From: Gymnogyps californianus
Lineage: Eukaryota > Chordata > Aves > Accipitriformes > Cathartidae
DNA length: 64,000 nt
Reading direction: 5' to 3'
Assembly: GCF_018139145.2 (NCBI RefSeq)
Contig: NC_059471.1
Location: forward strand, 206,603,494-206,667,493
Part shown: positions 1 to 12,442 of the stretch, piece by piece
Layout: every line of letters begins with the position of its first letter
Numbering within the stretch: position 1 is the first letter of the stretch
Notes under the pieces: model-generated
Database searches by the model: none
What the model saw: the letters and a program-made list of their open reading frames with translations, nothing else
What the model was told of the DNA's origin: nothing
Made by a program: the position numbers and the translations under genes

Positions 1-845
1 ACAAAATCATGGTGGCAGGATGTAGGGTGCCGTATTTGTAAGCAACAGATAACAAGGTGATCTGGTCCTCTATCGTCAAGTCTGGTCCCTGCTATAGAGA
101 GAAGGTTGACGTTCTTGTTAAGACAAAATAAGCAATTATAGGCAAAGCTTTTTTTGTTTGTTTTGATTTGGTTTAGTTATTTTTTTTTCTTTTTTTATTA
201 TTACCTTGCAGGATGTAGTGTGCAAGAGGCTTTTCCAGGTTTTTTCTGAGCGATGCCACGTGTTAATGAAGGATAAGGTAGTCCAAGCTGTGTGTCTCCT
301 GGAAGGGCTTGACCTTGGCACTAGAATGAACAATTTCTTGGTGTTGGATATGTCTAATTTTAAGGACTCTTAATAAATATTTAGTTTGCATCGGAGTTAC
401 AAAAGCGATGAGAAATCTATGTTATTTGTGAGGATGGTGGACTGATGGACAGATGCTTTACTTTCCATGCCATAAGAGAAACAAAATCTTTTTCTAAGCA
501 TGGCACTCCAATATGTCACCAAAACCTTTGCAGATGGTAAGACCAGTGATGGAGATGCCAAGAGACTTCTTACAAATCCATGACAATAACCATCAATCCT
601 ACTAAAATTGTAATGGAATGTTTTTTTGGTAGTGGAACAGTTTTATTCTGGCCATCTGGAAACACTACTTCTTTCAATATTTAGACATCAAATAAACTTT
701 TATTGTCCAAGCATTATTAAAGGGAATGTAAGTGAGACAAAAATAATAGTCTCACCATTACTAATGATAGCATTTGATAAAAGGAGACTCATTATTATCC
801 AGAGCAGTAATTAAAGTAGTATTAAAAACCAAACTCATAAAGGGA
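1..845. other. Unassigned noncoding stretch
   Basis: AT-rich sequence with homopolymer T runs near 180-200. Only short chance open frames are present. No recognised repeat, exon or RNA gene. Confidence 0.6.
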
Positions 846-1165
846 TTAGTTTTGTTTGGTCTAAGACAGAGAGATATAAAGGGGAAATCATAATAATGGT
901 ATTGTGATTTTTCAAAGGTTATAATAGAGGAGAATAAGCTATTTTTCTACATGCCTGAAGTAAGTAGGAAAGTGAATTAACTTTTGGCACAGAAGAATTT
1001 AAATTAAATATTAGGAAACACTTTCTAGTCATTGTGAAAGTGATCTATTTAAGGTCATAGAAGAAGGCTGCAAAATCTCTTTACAGGCTCTTAAAAAGAT
1101 ATCAAACAAGGACTCATTCATGAGCACCACAAGCTACTGGATTAGATCATCTCTAGTGGCTCCTT
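846..1165 (+). mobile_element. Ancient CR1 LINE relic, 3' part of ORF2
   Basis: Read on the plus strand, the order of segments follows the conserved 3' third of amniote CR1: a TTTGGTCTAAGA block (after the 'LFSL' position), then AAATATTAGGAAACACTTTC (the 'RRNFL' position), and finally GGATTAGATCATCTCTAGTGG (the 3' UTR 'GGACTAGATGATCTCTAG' block). The copy is heavily mutated, has no open frame and no ATTCTATG tail. Identification rests on remembered CR1 layout, not alignment. Confidence 0.6.
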
Positions 1166-4100
1166 TTATATTTTCTGTCTAAACCTTCATTTCAAGATTA
1201 TTCCTTGGAAGAGTCTTTCCTTCATCGTGAATGTAGCAGTTGTGATCAATGAATACACTGTACACAAACGTATTTAAGAGATTTCCCATTTTTCTATGTT
1301 GGCTGTTAAAAGTTGTATGCACACAGTATGCTCCAAACTGTCAAACATGAGGGGGCTGGCTATATTATGTCTGCTGTACTTTCCATTTCAACAACTTGAA
1401 GGGCAAAAGCCTTCAGGCTGTTGCTGACAGCAGATTTCTAACGAGGACCGAGTATTACAGTGTCTTGCAAAGAACAGTATTTAAGGGCACAGGGACGAAT
1501 GAGCTCCATGTTCACGAGTGGTCAGTAAAATCTCCTATTTCCCAGTCTTCCTTTCACCTTGCCTATTTGTACTCTTTTTTGATGCACATAAGAATGACTG
1601 ACAATATTTACATACATAAATGATTTTTCTGCCATCCTTTCTCTCCCACCTCTGCTTTTAAAAATATGAATTTCACACCTTCATTTTTCTTCTGAAGCTT
1701 TGAGCCTAGAAACCCAGGAGAATTTTGATTTTTTTTTCTCTTCATGAAAATACACATATGTAGTTCAAAGTTTGTGAGCAAGATTCCCAGCAAAAGGCAA
1801 AATAAAACTGTCTTCTGTCTCAGTCATTCTAGCACAGTCAGGAGTTAATTAATATTGATAGAAAAAATGTCCAAAAATAGATATATTTTTTGAATTACTG
1901 TATGTTAATAAGCCATGATGAGAGCATGAGAATCTCAAGTATTCTTCAAAAATCAATATGATAGGAAGCATTTGCCAGGAGAGGTTTTACAAAAAGATCC
2001 AAATGATCTGTAGTGTAACCTCATAGAAGTGGTTCATATTCTAGTGTAGCAATGTACTGCAATATTACTCCCAGAAAATGTCCCCTTCTAAATACCAAAA
2101 CATTAGACAGAATCAAGAACTATTTTATGACTCGTATACAGTTTACTGCATATGCAAGCTACAATGAGAATAGCAGGAGGTTTTGTTGCAATTTATTTTT
2201 TAAGGAATTAATTGATATAGAATTACATGATATGGAAAACAGGAACACACGTTTCTTTTTCTTTTTTCTTCTGGCTGTAGTCTACACTGTCTTTTTAAGA
2301 TCTTATGCTCAATTCTGGAAATGCATGCAGTATGAATATAGGTAATTCCAATCTATAAGAGAAATGTATACCTACATATCACCCTCAAATAAGTTTTGAT
2401 TCTTAGGCTATATTAATTTATTATTATTTTGTGATTACAGCAACTAGCATCTCAGTTCTTTTGAGACGTCCATATTATTTTACCCAAAGCACCAAAAATA
2501 GCTCTTGCTTTGTGAAGCCTTTCCGTAAGCAAAGTTGGAGACACAGAGGAGTATTCACACTCTCAAAATGAAGACACCCATCTAAGCAAATACACAAACC
2601 TATTAAACAATAAGCCCTTGGGGCTAATGTACAGTGAATGCAGAGTCCCTGCACAGTAAGTGTCAGACCCGTTGTACATTGTGACTTGTAGCAGAGGATT
2701 AGTGAGCCAGATGTTTTCCAAAAAACACATTTTGCTAGTAACACTACATATGAGCCTTGGACATGTGTGGATTTCCGGATACATGGTAGTCCTTGATGAA
2801 ATATCTGGCCTCTGAGCACACCAGCCCCTCGCGACATTTTTTCAGTAATGTTAGGCCGTTTACCAAGAATAAGGGAGGCCTGTGGCTGGAAACGTGAGAT
2901 CCTCTAAATTCACTTGGACCCAGGGAAAGCCTGCTAGGTAACTATATCAGTTCTGTAATTTCTGTTATCCCATGGAACTGTACTAATTGCTGTGCTACAG
3001 AGTTATCTTCCCTGTGCCTCCACTATAGCCAACTCTTTTGAATTATTTGCTGAACAGCATCATCAGGAAGAGTGGGGAACACTCCCACCCCTGACTGCAG
3101 ACCCTGGTGCCCCACTTCAAAACAGGGCTCTAGAGGCAAATGCCTCCTCCAGGTCTATTTTAAAGGGAAGCAGCTGGAGCTACAATTTTAGAGAAACAAG
3201 ATCTTTGCAGAGTCCCTTGGGGAACTTGGGTAATGCTCCATTGAGCCTCCAGTCCTGCTCCCAGCTGGGTGGGAGGTTGGTACCCAGATTCTGGCACTGA
3301 TGTGACCCTGGACATGCATAAAACCAGAAATTCAGGTGCCTGGGAACCTTCAGAGTAAGATGGACATGTACGTGTTGACTTAAGTGCTCCTATAGTGGGT
3401 GGTCAACATGAAAGATTTCCTTCAATGAGAGTTTTTGTTTTAGACATTTCCATCCTGCCCAGCTTTGAGCAATTTGTCCAGTCCAGGAACTCAAGATCTT
3501 GCATGGTTTTTTACATACGCAGTTGGCCCTGGGTGAAAATGAGTATACTGTATTTTCAGAATGGCATGCATGAGCAAATGGTATAATCTCCTTTGCTGAT
3601 TCTGTCATAGGAATGTCCCTCACCGAGGGAGTGAGTTTTTTAAAGCAATACTTTTTATGGCTCATTTTATCAGTTTAGTAACCACTGAATCCCAGGACAA
3701 CCTACTGTCAGTTAGAAAGTTGAGGATTATCTCAAAAAATACTGTACAGTAGATACAAAAGAATTTCTTACATTCACCTCAATAAAAGGTTCCTATCGTC
3801 TCTGCCATTTAACTTTATGTGCACTCATAGCTTTTCAGAATGATTCAGTGAATATTATCCTTGTCTTCTCTTCCTCTGTTTTCATTTCTCAATTTGAAGT
3901 ATTTTCAGCTGTTGCTTATCTTGGTTATTAGAAACGTCCTGTTAGAGATTCAAAACTATCAGCTGCCAGATCAATAGTTGTGCTGTGTGTTATGATACCA
4001 GTTATTTTTCCCTCTCCAGATAACTTGCCTTCTCATAAGCTGGTCTACGCATCTTATATCTATGTCAATGGGAAAAGGGTGTCTGAAAGCTGAGTTTCTG

Positions 4101-6312
4101 AATACTGAACTAATTAGCAGAACTTCTGCTGTTAAAATTAGATATTAGCCAAGCTGGTTTGCAAATATGTTCAACAAATTTCAGCTGAACATAGAGCTCT
4201 AGCACTTAGCTTTAGTAGTTCAGATTTAGATATGTATGCTCAGATGATTATCTCTGTACTTGGTGGTATATACATCAAGGTCATCCAAACCCACTTTTGC
4301 AGTTGCTCCAGACAGAGGTCTGCCTGGAGCTAGTGAATTTTTAGAGCAAAAGACTAACCTATGCCATTTGTACACGTCCAGTCACTTGTTATGGAATGCA
4401 CTACTGTAACTTCTTTGGGTGCAAGAGGATATAGCATGTAGCAGATGGTATCTAAATGGTTTGGGTTTTTTCTCCCATTTGGAAAGTAACAGTCTTGCAC
4501 AATATTCACTAGTGGGTACTTTCTGAAAGTCTAGTTATATTAACTCTACTGACCTGTCAAATTTGGAGTTTGATTAATTTTGCCAATTTAAAATTCCTGT
4601 TGCAGCTCCACCTGGTATGTTTCATTTGCGCTAATAAAATATTGTTTAGAATTGATTCGTGCTGTGAAAAAGTCATATTTCACTCCAAAGTCATTTCTTT
4701 AAGGGGAAAGTGAATCTTTTAGTGTTTTTGGCTGGTGAAGTGCCATGAAACTTAGGCATTAGGAGCTCAGGACCAGATCCAAAAGTTGAGGTATAAGAGG
4801 AGCATTTGAGCTAGATACTGTTAAAGCTGGCAGGAAGTTACTGTCCCCAGGTCTCAGACACAGTAACTGTGCATGCTCCCAGTTCAAAGCAGCGTGAGTC
4901 TCCACTGATGGCTTGTTGAACCTGAGCAATAGTTGGACTTCATTGCTTATTTACATGGATATATTTTCCTGTAGAAACAAACTGTTCTAGTAGAACTGAT
5001 CAAACCTAGTTTTCTATGGCTTTGTAGCTTACATACTTTATCTACCAAAGGTCTCTAGATCCTTCCTGCTTCAAGTCCTCTGCTTCCTACAGGCCTTCCC
5101 AATAGCCCTAATTTCCTCCTCAGTTCATTGCCCATGGCCTTCCTGAGAAGGACTTGAGATAAGGCTATGGCATCATCATTTGCATCTGCAGTACTAGAAT
5201 AGGAATATAGCTTTTTGTGTGTCTTAAAATTTAGGAGGTAGAACTGGCTTCCAGGCTAATAGTAAGAGTTGTAAAATGCAAACAATTAAATTTAAAATTA
5301 AAATTAGCATGACTAAAGGATTTCATTTGCAGAACAGGATTTTAGCTGTAATTTGGCATTTGACTCACAGTGACGATGCCAGGTTACAGACTTGAGAATA
5401 ATAAAAACTGCCTCTGGAATTAATTTTCTTTTATTTCTTGTTGCAACACATTAGACACATAAATTATTTATCATCGCATGGATCTCGTCTGAACAAACTC
5501 CAAAGCCTTGACCCAGTCATATTCTCTACTCTGATTAGACTGCAGCAGGAGATAATTAATCCAGGAACATCTCTGTGGTGGGGTTTTACAGCTGTTGCAA
5601 TCTGCTGAAACAGCTGAGTTAACATAAACATTGACAATAAATAAAACCAAGGGATCTCCAAGTTTTACCATTCCTTGCCAGCAGATACTCCAGACAACTG
5701 AGAAAAGGCAAGCACTGAGACCATAGCCTACCTCTTTCTCCAAGACTGCTTTGGTATCTGCACACGAACACAACCAAACTGACCCTAGTGTGGAACGAGA
5801 GGTAAGGAGATTTCTGAGATCCCCTTGAGAAGAAATGCATCCTGCTTCCAGAACTTGCCTGTGCCAGGAACAAAACTGGGTTCTGCGTAAACTCAGTTTA
5901 TACCACTTGACCACTGCCTAGTGGAAGCAGAACTGTTACAGGTGCTGACATAAAGTGGTCTGAATGGGCAAAAGAGGATACCACTGCCACAGTTTGCAAA
6001 AATGGCTCTGGACTGTCTCCAGTAATGCTGGGAGAGGGTCGTGATTCTGGGACCCCTTCCCAGCCAAGCATCAAAGATGAAAAGTAGAGCTGACTTCTAC
6101 GATTGAAACATAATAGTTCAGTATTCAATTTCAGCTTAACTTCAGTTAGGAAAAAAACAAGCAGGAGAAAGAATAATAATGCAGTCATATTATAAACCCC
6201 AAGTCTCATTCCCAGCAAATATAAATTTCTTACAGGAATACAGAAGAAATGTATACTTTTTTATTAAAAGAGACAAGATGTGGACAACGAGAAGGGGTTT
6301 TCTCTTCACTCT
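1166..6312. other. Unassigned noncoding stretch
   Basis: About 5.1 kb with no recognised element. The longest open frames are minus-strand runs at 2475-2837 (120 codons) and 5471-5914 (147 codons). Their cysteine- and tryptophan-rich low-complexity products look like no known protein and lack flanking splice logic, so they are taken as chance. 3000-3300 is locally richer in GC. Nothing else stands out. Confidence 0.55.
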
Positions 6313-6389
6313 GTTACATCAATTTTGCTCTGGAGTAACTCCATGGACTCAGTGGCATCAAGCTGACAGACAGAGTCGAGAATCAGGCT
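6313..6389. repeat. Possible ancient amniote palindrome-type interspersed repeat
   Basis: TTTGCTCTGGAGTAACTCCA followed by ACTCAGTGGCAT and AATCAGGCT follows the pattern of an old interspersed repeat common in reptile and bird genomes (GTAACTCCATTGACTTCAATGG ... ATCAGGCC). Worn; no family name can be assigned without a search. Confidence 0.35.
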
Positions 6390-7040
6390 TTGTGTTAATG
6401 AGCTCTCATGGGCTTGCCTGGTGAGAGGGTAATTTCTGGAACAAGAACATGAGGTATCTGAATACACGCAGTATTGTCTCCATTCTACTGTTCCACTTGG
6501 AGCTGGGTCTAATGTACACAAGGTGAGAGCTAGCAAAACTTTGTAAAGAGGCTTCAGAACATGAGTACGAGGAAACTCAAGTGACTTACTTGGCTAAAAA
6601 CTAATTATAGAATCAGAGAATAATTTATTTTCATCTACTGAACTACTGTTATCCCTATTCCTGACAGAGCTCAAAGAATAAGTCATATTCTGAAAAATTT
6701 ACTATAAGAATGAAGTTTTTATTTTATTTTTAAAACTAAATTTGCTGAATTCCTGACTGAATCCAAGATAACACTTTTTATCCTCTTTCCCAGATTTTAA
6801 GAGTGGGGATTTGGCTTGTTTCTAACAATATCTCTTTCATCAAATGCTAAGGAATCACAGTATAAATAGGAGTCTATTACACACCGAGGAATAGATGGGA
6901 TTTGATATTTTGGTAATAGGTAAACAGTTTGGTGAAGAAGAATATCCTCCCTTCCTTTCTCCCTAGTATCTTCTGGATCACTCCCTATGCTGTGAGGAAG
7001 GAAAAAAGCATTGGAACAGAAGAAGGTGTATGAGGAGATA
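6390..7040. other. Unassigned noncoding stretch
   Basis: AT-rich. TATAGAATCAGAGAATAAT at about 6607 faintly resembles an antisense CR1 tail but is not followed by CR1 sequence. Otherwise nothing seen. Confidence 0.55.
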
Positions 7041-7081
7041 GAATAGAATAGAACAGAACAGAACAGAACAGAACAGAACAT
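7041..7081. repeat. Pentanucleotide microsatellite (AGAAC/AGAAT)n
   Basis: GAATA GAATA followed by several GAACA units forms the 3' tail of the antisense CR1 at 7041-7408. On the CR1 sense strand it reads TGTTC repeats grading into TATTC. Confidence 0.9.
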
Positions 7082-7408
7082 TTCAGTTGGAAGGGACCTA
7101 CAACGATCATCTAGTCCAACTGCCTGACCAATTCAGCACTGACCAAAAGTTAAAGCATGTTATTAAGGGCACTGTCCAAATGCCTGTTAAACACTGACAG
7201 GCTTGGGGCATCGACCACCTCTCTAGGAAGTCCGTTCCAGTGTTTGACCACCCTCTCTGTAAAGAAATGCTTCCTAATGTCAAGTTTAAACCTCCCTTAA
7301 TGCAGCTTTGAACCATTCCCACACATCCTGTCAATGGATACCAGGGAGAAGAGCTCAGCACCTCCCTCTCCACTTCCCCTCCTCAGGAAGCTGCAGAAAG
7401 CAATGATG
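7041..7408 (-). mobile_element. CR1 LINE, 5'-truncated 3' end (antisense)
   Basis: On the minus strand this is the 3' end of a CR1: the C-terminal ORF2 region, then the 3' UTR with the block complementary to CAGTTGGAAGGGACCTACAA (7085-7104), and a short-repeat tail. It is truncated near 7408 within the 'RRGDLIALYN' region, where CR1 similarity stops at GAAAGCAATGA. Antisense open frames (7107-7373) carry frameshifted remnants and are not functional. The tail is a pentamer (TGTTC/TATTC) rather than the octamer seen in the other young copies here. Confidence 0.88.
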
Positions 7409-8163
7409 TGCATCGTTTCCCCGGCACTGGCCTTCCTGGTGTGGACCAGGCTGCCCATGCAGTTCTTTTCTCTGTTTCCATCACTGCAAATGCACGAGGA
7501 AAAGGAGGCTGCTGCCATTTTGTTCTCACTTCATCAGGACCCAGCCCTAGTCCTTTTAAAGCCAACGACAAAAGGCACACATCTCATTTGCTCTCAAAGA
7601 CAGTTTATACAGTTCTGTACGTACAAAGGACATGAGTGCCCCTGACATTTACGCACAAATATCTTTTGCAGTCACCAGCTCTGTGTTTTGTCTCAATAAA
7701 GTTTGTAAGAGTGCCTCATAAAGCAGTGTATGGGTGGACAATATTTTGACACGTATCTTAATTAAAGATAAGTAATTTCGCAATGGGGGGGGAAAAAAAA
7801 TTGTGCCAATAATTTCCATCTAACCAGAATTTCACTGAGCTTAAACACACAATGTTTGTAAGGAGAGAAGCTTCCTTTGACGCTTTGTGTGTAAAAAAGC
7901 TTCTTTACTAGAGTGTCATAAAACTGTCCCAAATGGGACATTACAAGACACTGGCTTGCAAAAAACCCCATTAATTGCCCTTAAAATTTTCCCTTTTAAT
8001 AGCTTAAATCTGGCTATTATAGACCCTTTTGAGGCTTAGCTCTGTAAAATAGCCTAAAGGAACTGCTCTTTTTACTATTTCAAATAAGAGAAAAACTTAA
8101 CGTTGGAAAGTGTTAGTCACCACAAAATTTGTTATCGGTTCTGAAGATTTGGTCTACTGGACG
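7409..8163. other. Unassigned noncoding stretch
   Basis: Follows the truncated CR1 end. Contains G8A8 at about 7786-7801. Open frames at 7334-7645 overlap the CR1 junction and are not credible genes. Confidence 0.55.
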
Positions 8164-8226
8164 TGATCCAAAATTTTAATGTCAATAAGCATTTTCCCAC
8201 TGATTTCACCAGCTTCTGGATCTGAA
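8164..8226. repeat. Possible ancient amniote interspersed repeat
   Basis: ATTTTAATGTCAATAAGCATTTTCCCACTGATTTCACCAGCTTCTGGATCTG follows the same pattern as 44549-44612 and 62068-62130 (TCAATGGGA, then CC.CTGA.TTCACTGG, then GGATC). Worn copy; family not assignable from memory. Confidence 0.35.
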
Positions 8227-9555
8227 CATTTGTAGACTCCAAGTATGTTTTTTGCTGTTGCTAATCAGGAAAATAGTTTTCTAGCTCTTTTTTTTTACAA
8301 ATGCCTCTGCTCAGTGCTGAATTTTTAAGGAGAAAAAGATGATGAAGTAAATGCAACCCCAGAAAACATTGTCTCAAAAATCTGATGTTCTGTGGAATAG
8401 CATCATACACAGTCCAAGGTCCAAAATTACACTAGCTTAACCTAAGCTGTAGAGTTAAATGGGGAACACTGAAATCTGTATGAGAGCAAGTATTCCAGTC
8501 CAATACTGGTTTTATTTCTTTTTGGTATAAATTGATTCAGAATATTTAAATTAGGTTCAATTAATCCAAACCGATAATTTTCACACAAAAAGATCACACT
8601 TACTTAACTAAACTAGTTAAACAGATCAGATTTTCTTAACTATATTAGTTAAACAAAAGTAATAGGAAGGGGGAAGAAAATCTTCTTAAGTCCTGTTCAG
8701 GCAATAGAAACACTGTTAAGGATGCAAGACAGTGTGGGATCAGACCCCAAAGGGGTATCAGCAGTGCCTCCACCTCAGGAAATCTTGAGATGATCGATGC
8801 AATTTTTTGCATTCCAGAAGATTTAAAGATATTTTGAAAGTAATATGCATGCCCCTTCTAGTCCAAGTCAGGTTTTTAAACCAGAATAACTTGTCACTGG
8901 CAAGCTGTGTTCTGTTGGAAAAGGGCTGTGAACCTTTGCTGCCCCAAACATCTTCATGCATCCCCTGCCAAACACATGTGAACGTTGACACAAAAGCATG
9001 AAACACATCCAAATGCTGTATTGCCAAGCACAAAGATATTAATTCCCAAACTTCAAATCCGCTCTTTTCCTTCCTACTGTTAGACTCAACAGGGCCACAT
9101 AGGCAAGATTTGTGCTTATAATAGCACATAAATTACCAGGAAAGAAAAATAACGAAGATGATTTTGCCCCCTCAGCACTGCTCCTCAGCTGATTGGTTTT
9201 TACCTGCTCGTCCTTTATTTTTAGCAGGGAATGGAGTACAAGTACAATGCTGGTACAAGTGGTGATCTATCTACCTCAGTTCTCTTAAATATACCAATAT
9301 CACATTTATTCCAAGTTATCTCTGAATTGCAAATAGTGGGAAGGTGGAAAAATATTCTGGGAAAATCATTACGTGCTTACCCCTCTCCCAGGGCATTTGT
9401 TTTGGCTACTGTCAGCCACAGGATACCAGGCTGGGTGGACTTTTGATCTTATCTTATAGCACATATATATATCCTTATATAGGACATATCCACTTCCCAT
9501 TATGTTTTTACTGAGGTGCTTCCATAAGCTTTCTGCTGGTGGACATTTTCCTTAC
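8227..9555. other. Unassigned noncoding stretch with paired palindromes at 8603-8655
   Basis: Mostly single-copy AT-rich sequence. The one notable structure is the pair of TTAACTA/TAGTTAA palindromes listed separately. The 123-codon minus frame at 8758-9129 has no recognisable domain. Confidence 0.5.
8603..8655. repeat. Duplicated 21-bp unit, each a TTAACTA-N3-TAGTTAA palindrome
   Basis: Copy 1 at 8603-8623 and copy 2 at 8635-8655 differ at 2 of 21 positions. Each contains a perfect 7-bp inverted repeat, TTAACTA and TAGTTAA, around a 3-nt centre (AAC or TAT), at 8604-8620 and 8636-8652. The period is 32 bp, about three helical turns. It could be a transcription-factor dimer site or a chance duplication. 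Confidence 0.8.
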
Positions 9556-9780
9556 CCAAAGCGTACAGCAAAGCTAACAACAGGCATTTTGAAGTTGCTT
9601 TGTGTTGTAAAAATATAGTTAATGCAACTATTTCATGGGTTGGAGCATCTGGTTTTCTGTGTGCATTTGTATACTCATTTTCAAACTTGACTGTGGTCTT
9701 CAGTGTGAAGTCAAAGTAAAGCTTCCAGTCAGTCAGGTCAAATGTATTTATGAGTATTTCAGTCTTCCGATGTGTAAGGA
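9556..9780 (-). other. Exon-like open segment, unidentified
   Basis: On the minus strand, AATGAAGACAG precedes position 9780 (acceptor-like) and CTTTGG|GTAAGG follows 9556 (strong donor-like). The 225-bp segment between is open in one frame, phase 1 at both ends, and encodes 75 residues including DLTDWKLYFDFTLK and NAHRKPDAPTHE. An in-frame TGA lies just upstream of the acceptor, so it is not part of a longer ORF. I recognise no protein family. It may be a lone exon of a spread-out gene, a decayed exon, or coincidence. The only direct evidence is open frame plus splice-like edges. Confidence 0.22.
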
Positions 9781-11529
9781 CTGTCTTCATTAAAAATCAC
9801 ACACACATACAAAATAGAAAAAGTATAATTTATAGTATTATGAACAATTTTTCTGAACTGTTTGACCAAATAGTGATTGAATGACTTGGAAATTTAATTT
9901 TATTAACTTTTTCCTATGCAGCTTTCAAGTAAGTACCACGACCAAGACTGTTCAGTGGTTTTCATGGAAAAGATTAAAGTAACATGTAAAAGAAAATTAT
10001 GTTCTTTATAATTTCTTTCACTCGTCATTTCATCTCAGATATCCAAGCTCCAGAGGACTTAAAGTTTTATTTTGTGTAAAAGTTTTCTAATAGATTCTTT
10101 GGGCCATATGGTCTCCCTCTCTTCACAACCTCAAATTCATAAATTCTGAGTTTTAAGTGTGTTCTGAACTTGATCAAATGAATAGCTTTGCTGTGTCATA
10201 CCAGGGTAACTGAAAGTAGAACTTAGACAAGCATCAGCTCTGAATCTGCATTAGTGAAGTAACATCAGAATGTTTTCATTCAGTCTTTCATTCCAAGAAT
10301 AAGGTATTGATACAAAGTAAGAGACAAAGGAGAAGGGGTTTTATTTGTTTTCATTTTGGTTTTTTTTTTTCCAAATAACAACAACAATATCAGGCACCAA
10401 CCCTGGCTTAGCAGAGTTGAATAAAATTATACAAATACACTTGGAACAAGAAACAAAAATACGTTAATAACAAATATGTACAAGCTGATAACAAACCAGA
10501 CCTGTTCATACTGTATGAATGAATACAATGCCCTTCTTTATACAGAGTTAAATACAGTAACCAAAAAATACCAAACAAAAATCCATTTCTATGCTTGTGT
10601 CAATATGATGGTGCTGTAGTAAACTAATTTGCTAATTTGTATCCCAGCTGGAGACTTCCACTTAGCGCCTGGAGGAGTACATGGTTTATTGAAATGACTG
10701 AGATATATACCAGTGACAGCAAAAGACTCCCAGGACTTTATTACTCCCCCATCTCATGAAAGTTAGGAATTAAGTTCACTGTCATTGTCACTTTCCAACA
10801 GAGAATTAAAAAAACCAGGCGACTGTCTGAAACTCCAGCCACCTTGAAAATTAAGTATTTTATTGATTGTTGCAAGAGCACTCCAGGTGGGAATTTCATA
10901 CAGCCCTAGAGATTCCACTGGGCAGCTCCTGCTGTGTCAAGTCCAATTTACTTGCTTAAATCTATTGATTAATGTCATGGGTGGAGTGTCACAGAGATTC
11001 TTGCTGCAGAATCAATCAAATTGTACGTGGACAAAACATGTGAATAGTCAATAGAAAATGTTCCTACAGATGTAGAAATGGTCATGTAGGACAGCTCTTT
11101 GGTAAGGTATTTCGGAGATGTTTTGTATATAGGTGAGACAATCAATAACAATTTATTACACATGTGCTGAAGTGGTCACGTACAACCACAAGCCAGCTAG
11201 ATTATATGAAATGAGCAGAACAGCATATCAGGGAGTGTCACTCTATCCAGCCTAAGATGCTGCTGTGAGAACCCTTGCAATGGAGACTCCTCTTGCCACC
11301 AGACAGCCACAATCCCCTATGCCCTGTGCATGACCCTATGCCACAATCCAAATAAATTAATTTCTACACAAAGAATTCTGTCTCTGAGTGTCTGTGCAAC
11401 ACCAGCACCCAGGTGATGTAACTTGATGACAAGAAAGAATATAGATTTTTCACAGTAAGTGAGTAGTAAAGAAAAGCAGCGCTCTATCTGAGTACTCTTC
11501 AGGATGTCAAGACTGAGATTCACAAGAAC
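9781..11529. other. Unassigned noncoding stretch
   Basis: AT-rich, with a short CA-type run near 9795 and T/A-rich runs near 10360. No recognised repeat or coding signal. Confidence 0.55.
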
Positions 11530-11715
11530 AGTCCAGCACTAGATCAGGCTTCCCAGAGAGGTTGCACATTCTCCTTCCATGAAGGTTTTTAAGATGCAGC
11601 TGGATAAAGCCCTGAGCAGCCTGATCTGACTTCAGAGCTGACCCTGCTTTGAGCAGGAGGTTGGACTAGAGACCTCCTGATGTCCTCCCATCTGAATTTT
11701 CATATGGTCCTGTGA
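11530..11715 (+). mobile_element. CR1 LINE 3' end fragment
   Basis: CCCAGAGAGGTTGCACATTC, then AAGATGCAGCTGGATAAAGC, then GAGCAGGAGGTTGGACTAGA match the end of CR1 ORF2 (the LPREV...SLEVF...LD region) and its 3' UTR. The expected ATTCTATG tail has decayed to ATCTGAATTTTCATATGGTCCTGTGAT. Truncated to under 200 bp; a different CR1 subtype from 25645-26192. Confidence 0.8.
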
Positions 11716-11961
11716 TAAGAATATGACAGAAACACAAGATGAGGTTTACATCTGTATCAGAGGTGAAAGCTCCACACAGAAGTAAAATGGAGACTCCTCA
11801 GAATAAAGGTGCTCTGAATGCTGTTGCTCAGTGACAGTACGCAGAAGGGAAAGAGCAACGGACAATGACTGAACCCTCTGGGACACCTATAGACACCTGG
11901 ATGACCAACAAAAGGCCAAATCCTAAAAGTTGAAAGAGAGCAACAGTTCAAAAATATGAGA
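11716..11961. other. Spacer between CR1 fragment and solo LTR
   Basis: No recognised feature. Confidence 0.5.
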
Positions 11962-12227
11962 TGTCCTGGTTTCAGCTGGGATAGAGTTAATTTCCTTCTT
12001 AGTAGCTGGTACAGTGCTGGGTTTTGGATTTAGTGTGAGAATACTGTTGATAACACACTGATGTTTTAGTTGTTGCTAAGTAGCGCTTATCCTAAGTTAA
12101 GGCTTTTTCAGTTCCCCATGCTCTGCCAGCAAGCAGGTGTGCAAGAAGCTGGGAGGGAGCACAGCTGGGGCAGCTGACCCCAACTAGCCAAAGGGGTATT
12201 CCATACCATGGAATGTCATGCCCAGTG

Positions 12228-12233
12228 TATAAA
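12228..12233 (+). promoter_or_regulatory. LTR TATA box
   Basis: TATAAA, at the position matching TATAAG in LTR copy 2. Probably the start of retroviral transcription (U3/R boundary upstream). Current activity unknown. Confidence 0.6.
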
Positions 12234-12317
12234 CAGGGAGGGAGTTGGCCGGGAGGAGCAGATCGCTGCTGGGGCATGGGTCAGCGGGTGGTGAGCAACT
12301 GCATTGTACATCACTGG

Positions 12318-12430
12318 GGTTTTTTTCTTTTTTTTTTCCCCCCTCTTCTTTTTTTTGTTATATTCCTTTTCATTACTATTATTAATATTATTATTATTAT
12401 ATTTCATTATTATTATTGTTAGTATTATAT
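12318..12430. repeat. Polypyrimidine run and (TTA)n expansion inside LTR copy 1
   Basis: A T-rich and C-rich run (12318-12358) followed by TTA/ATT repeats to about 12430. Absent from the other LTR copies, so it arose within this copy or its subfamily. Confidence 0.8.
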
Positions 12431-12442
12431 TTTACTTTAGTT

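Noticed and set aside
5471..5914. 147-codon minus-strand open frame
   Set aside because: Low-complexity Cys/Ser-rich product, overlapped by other frames; no exon signals.
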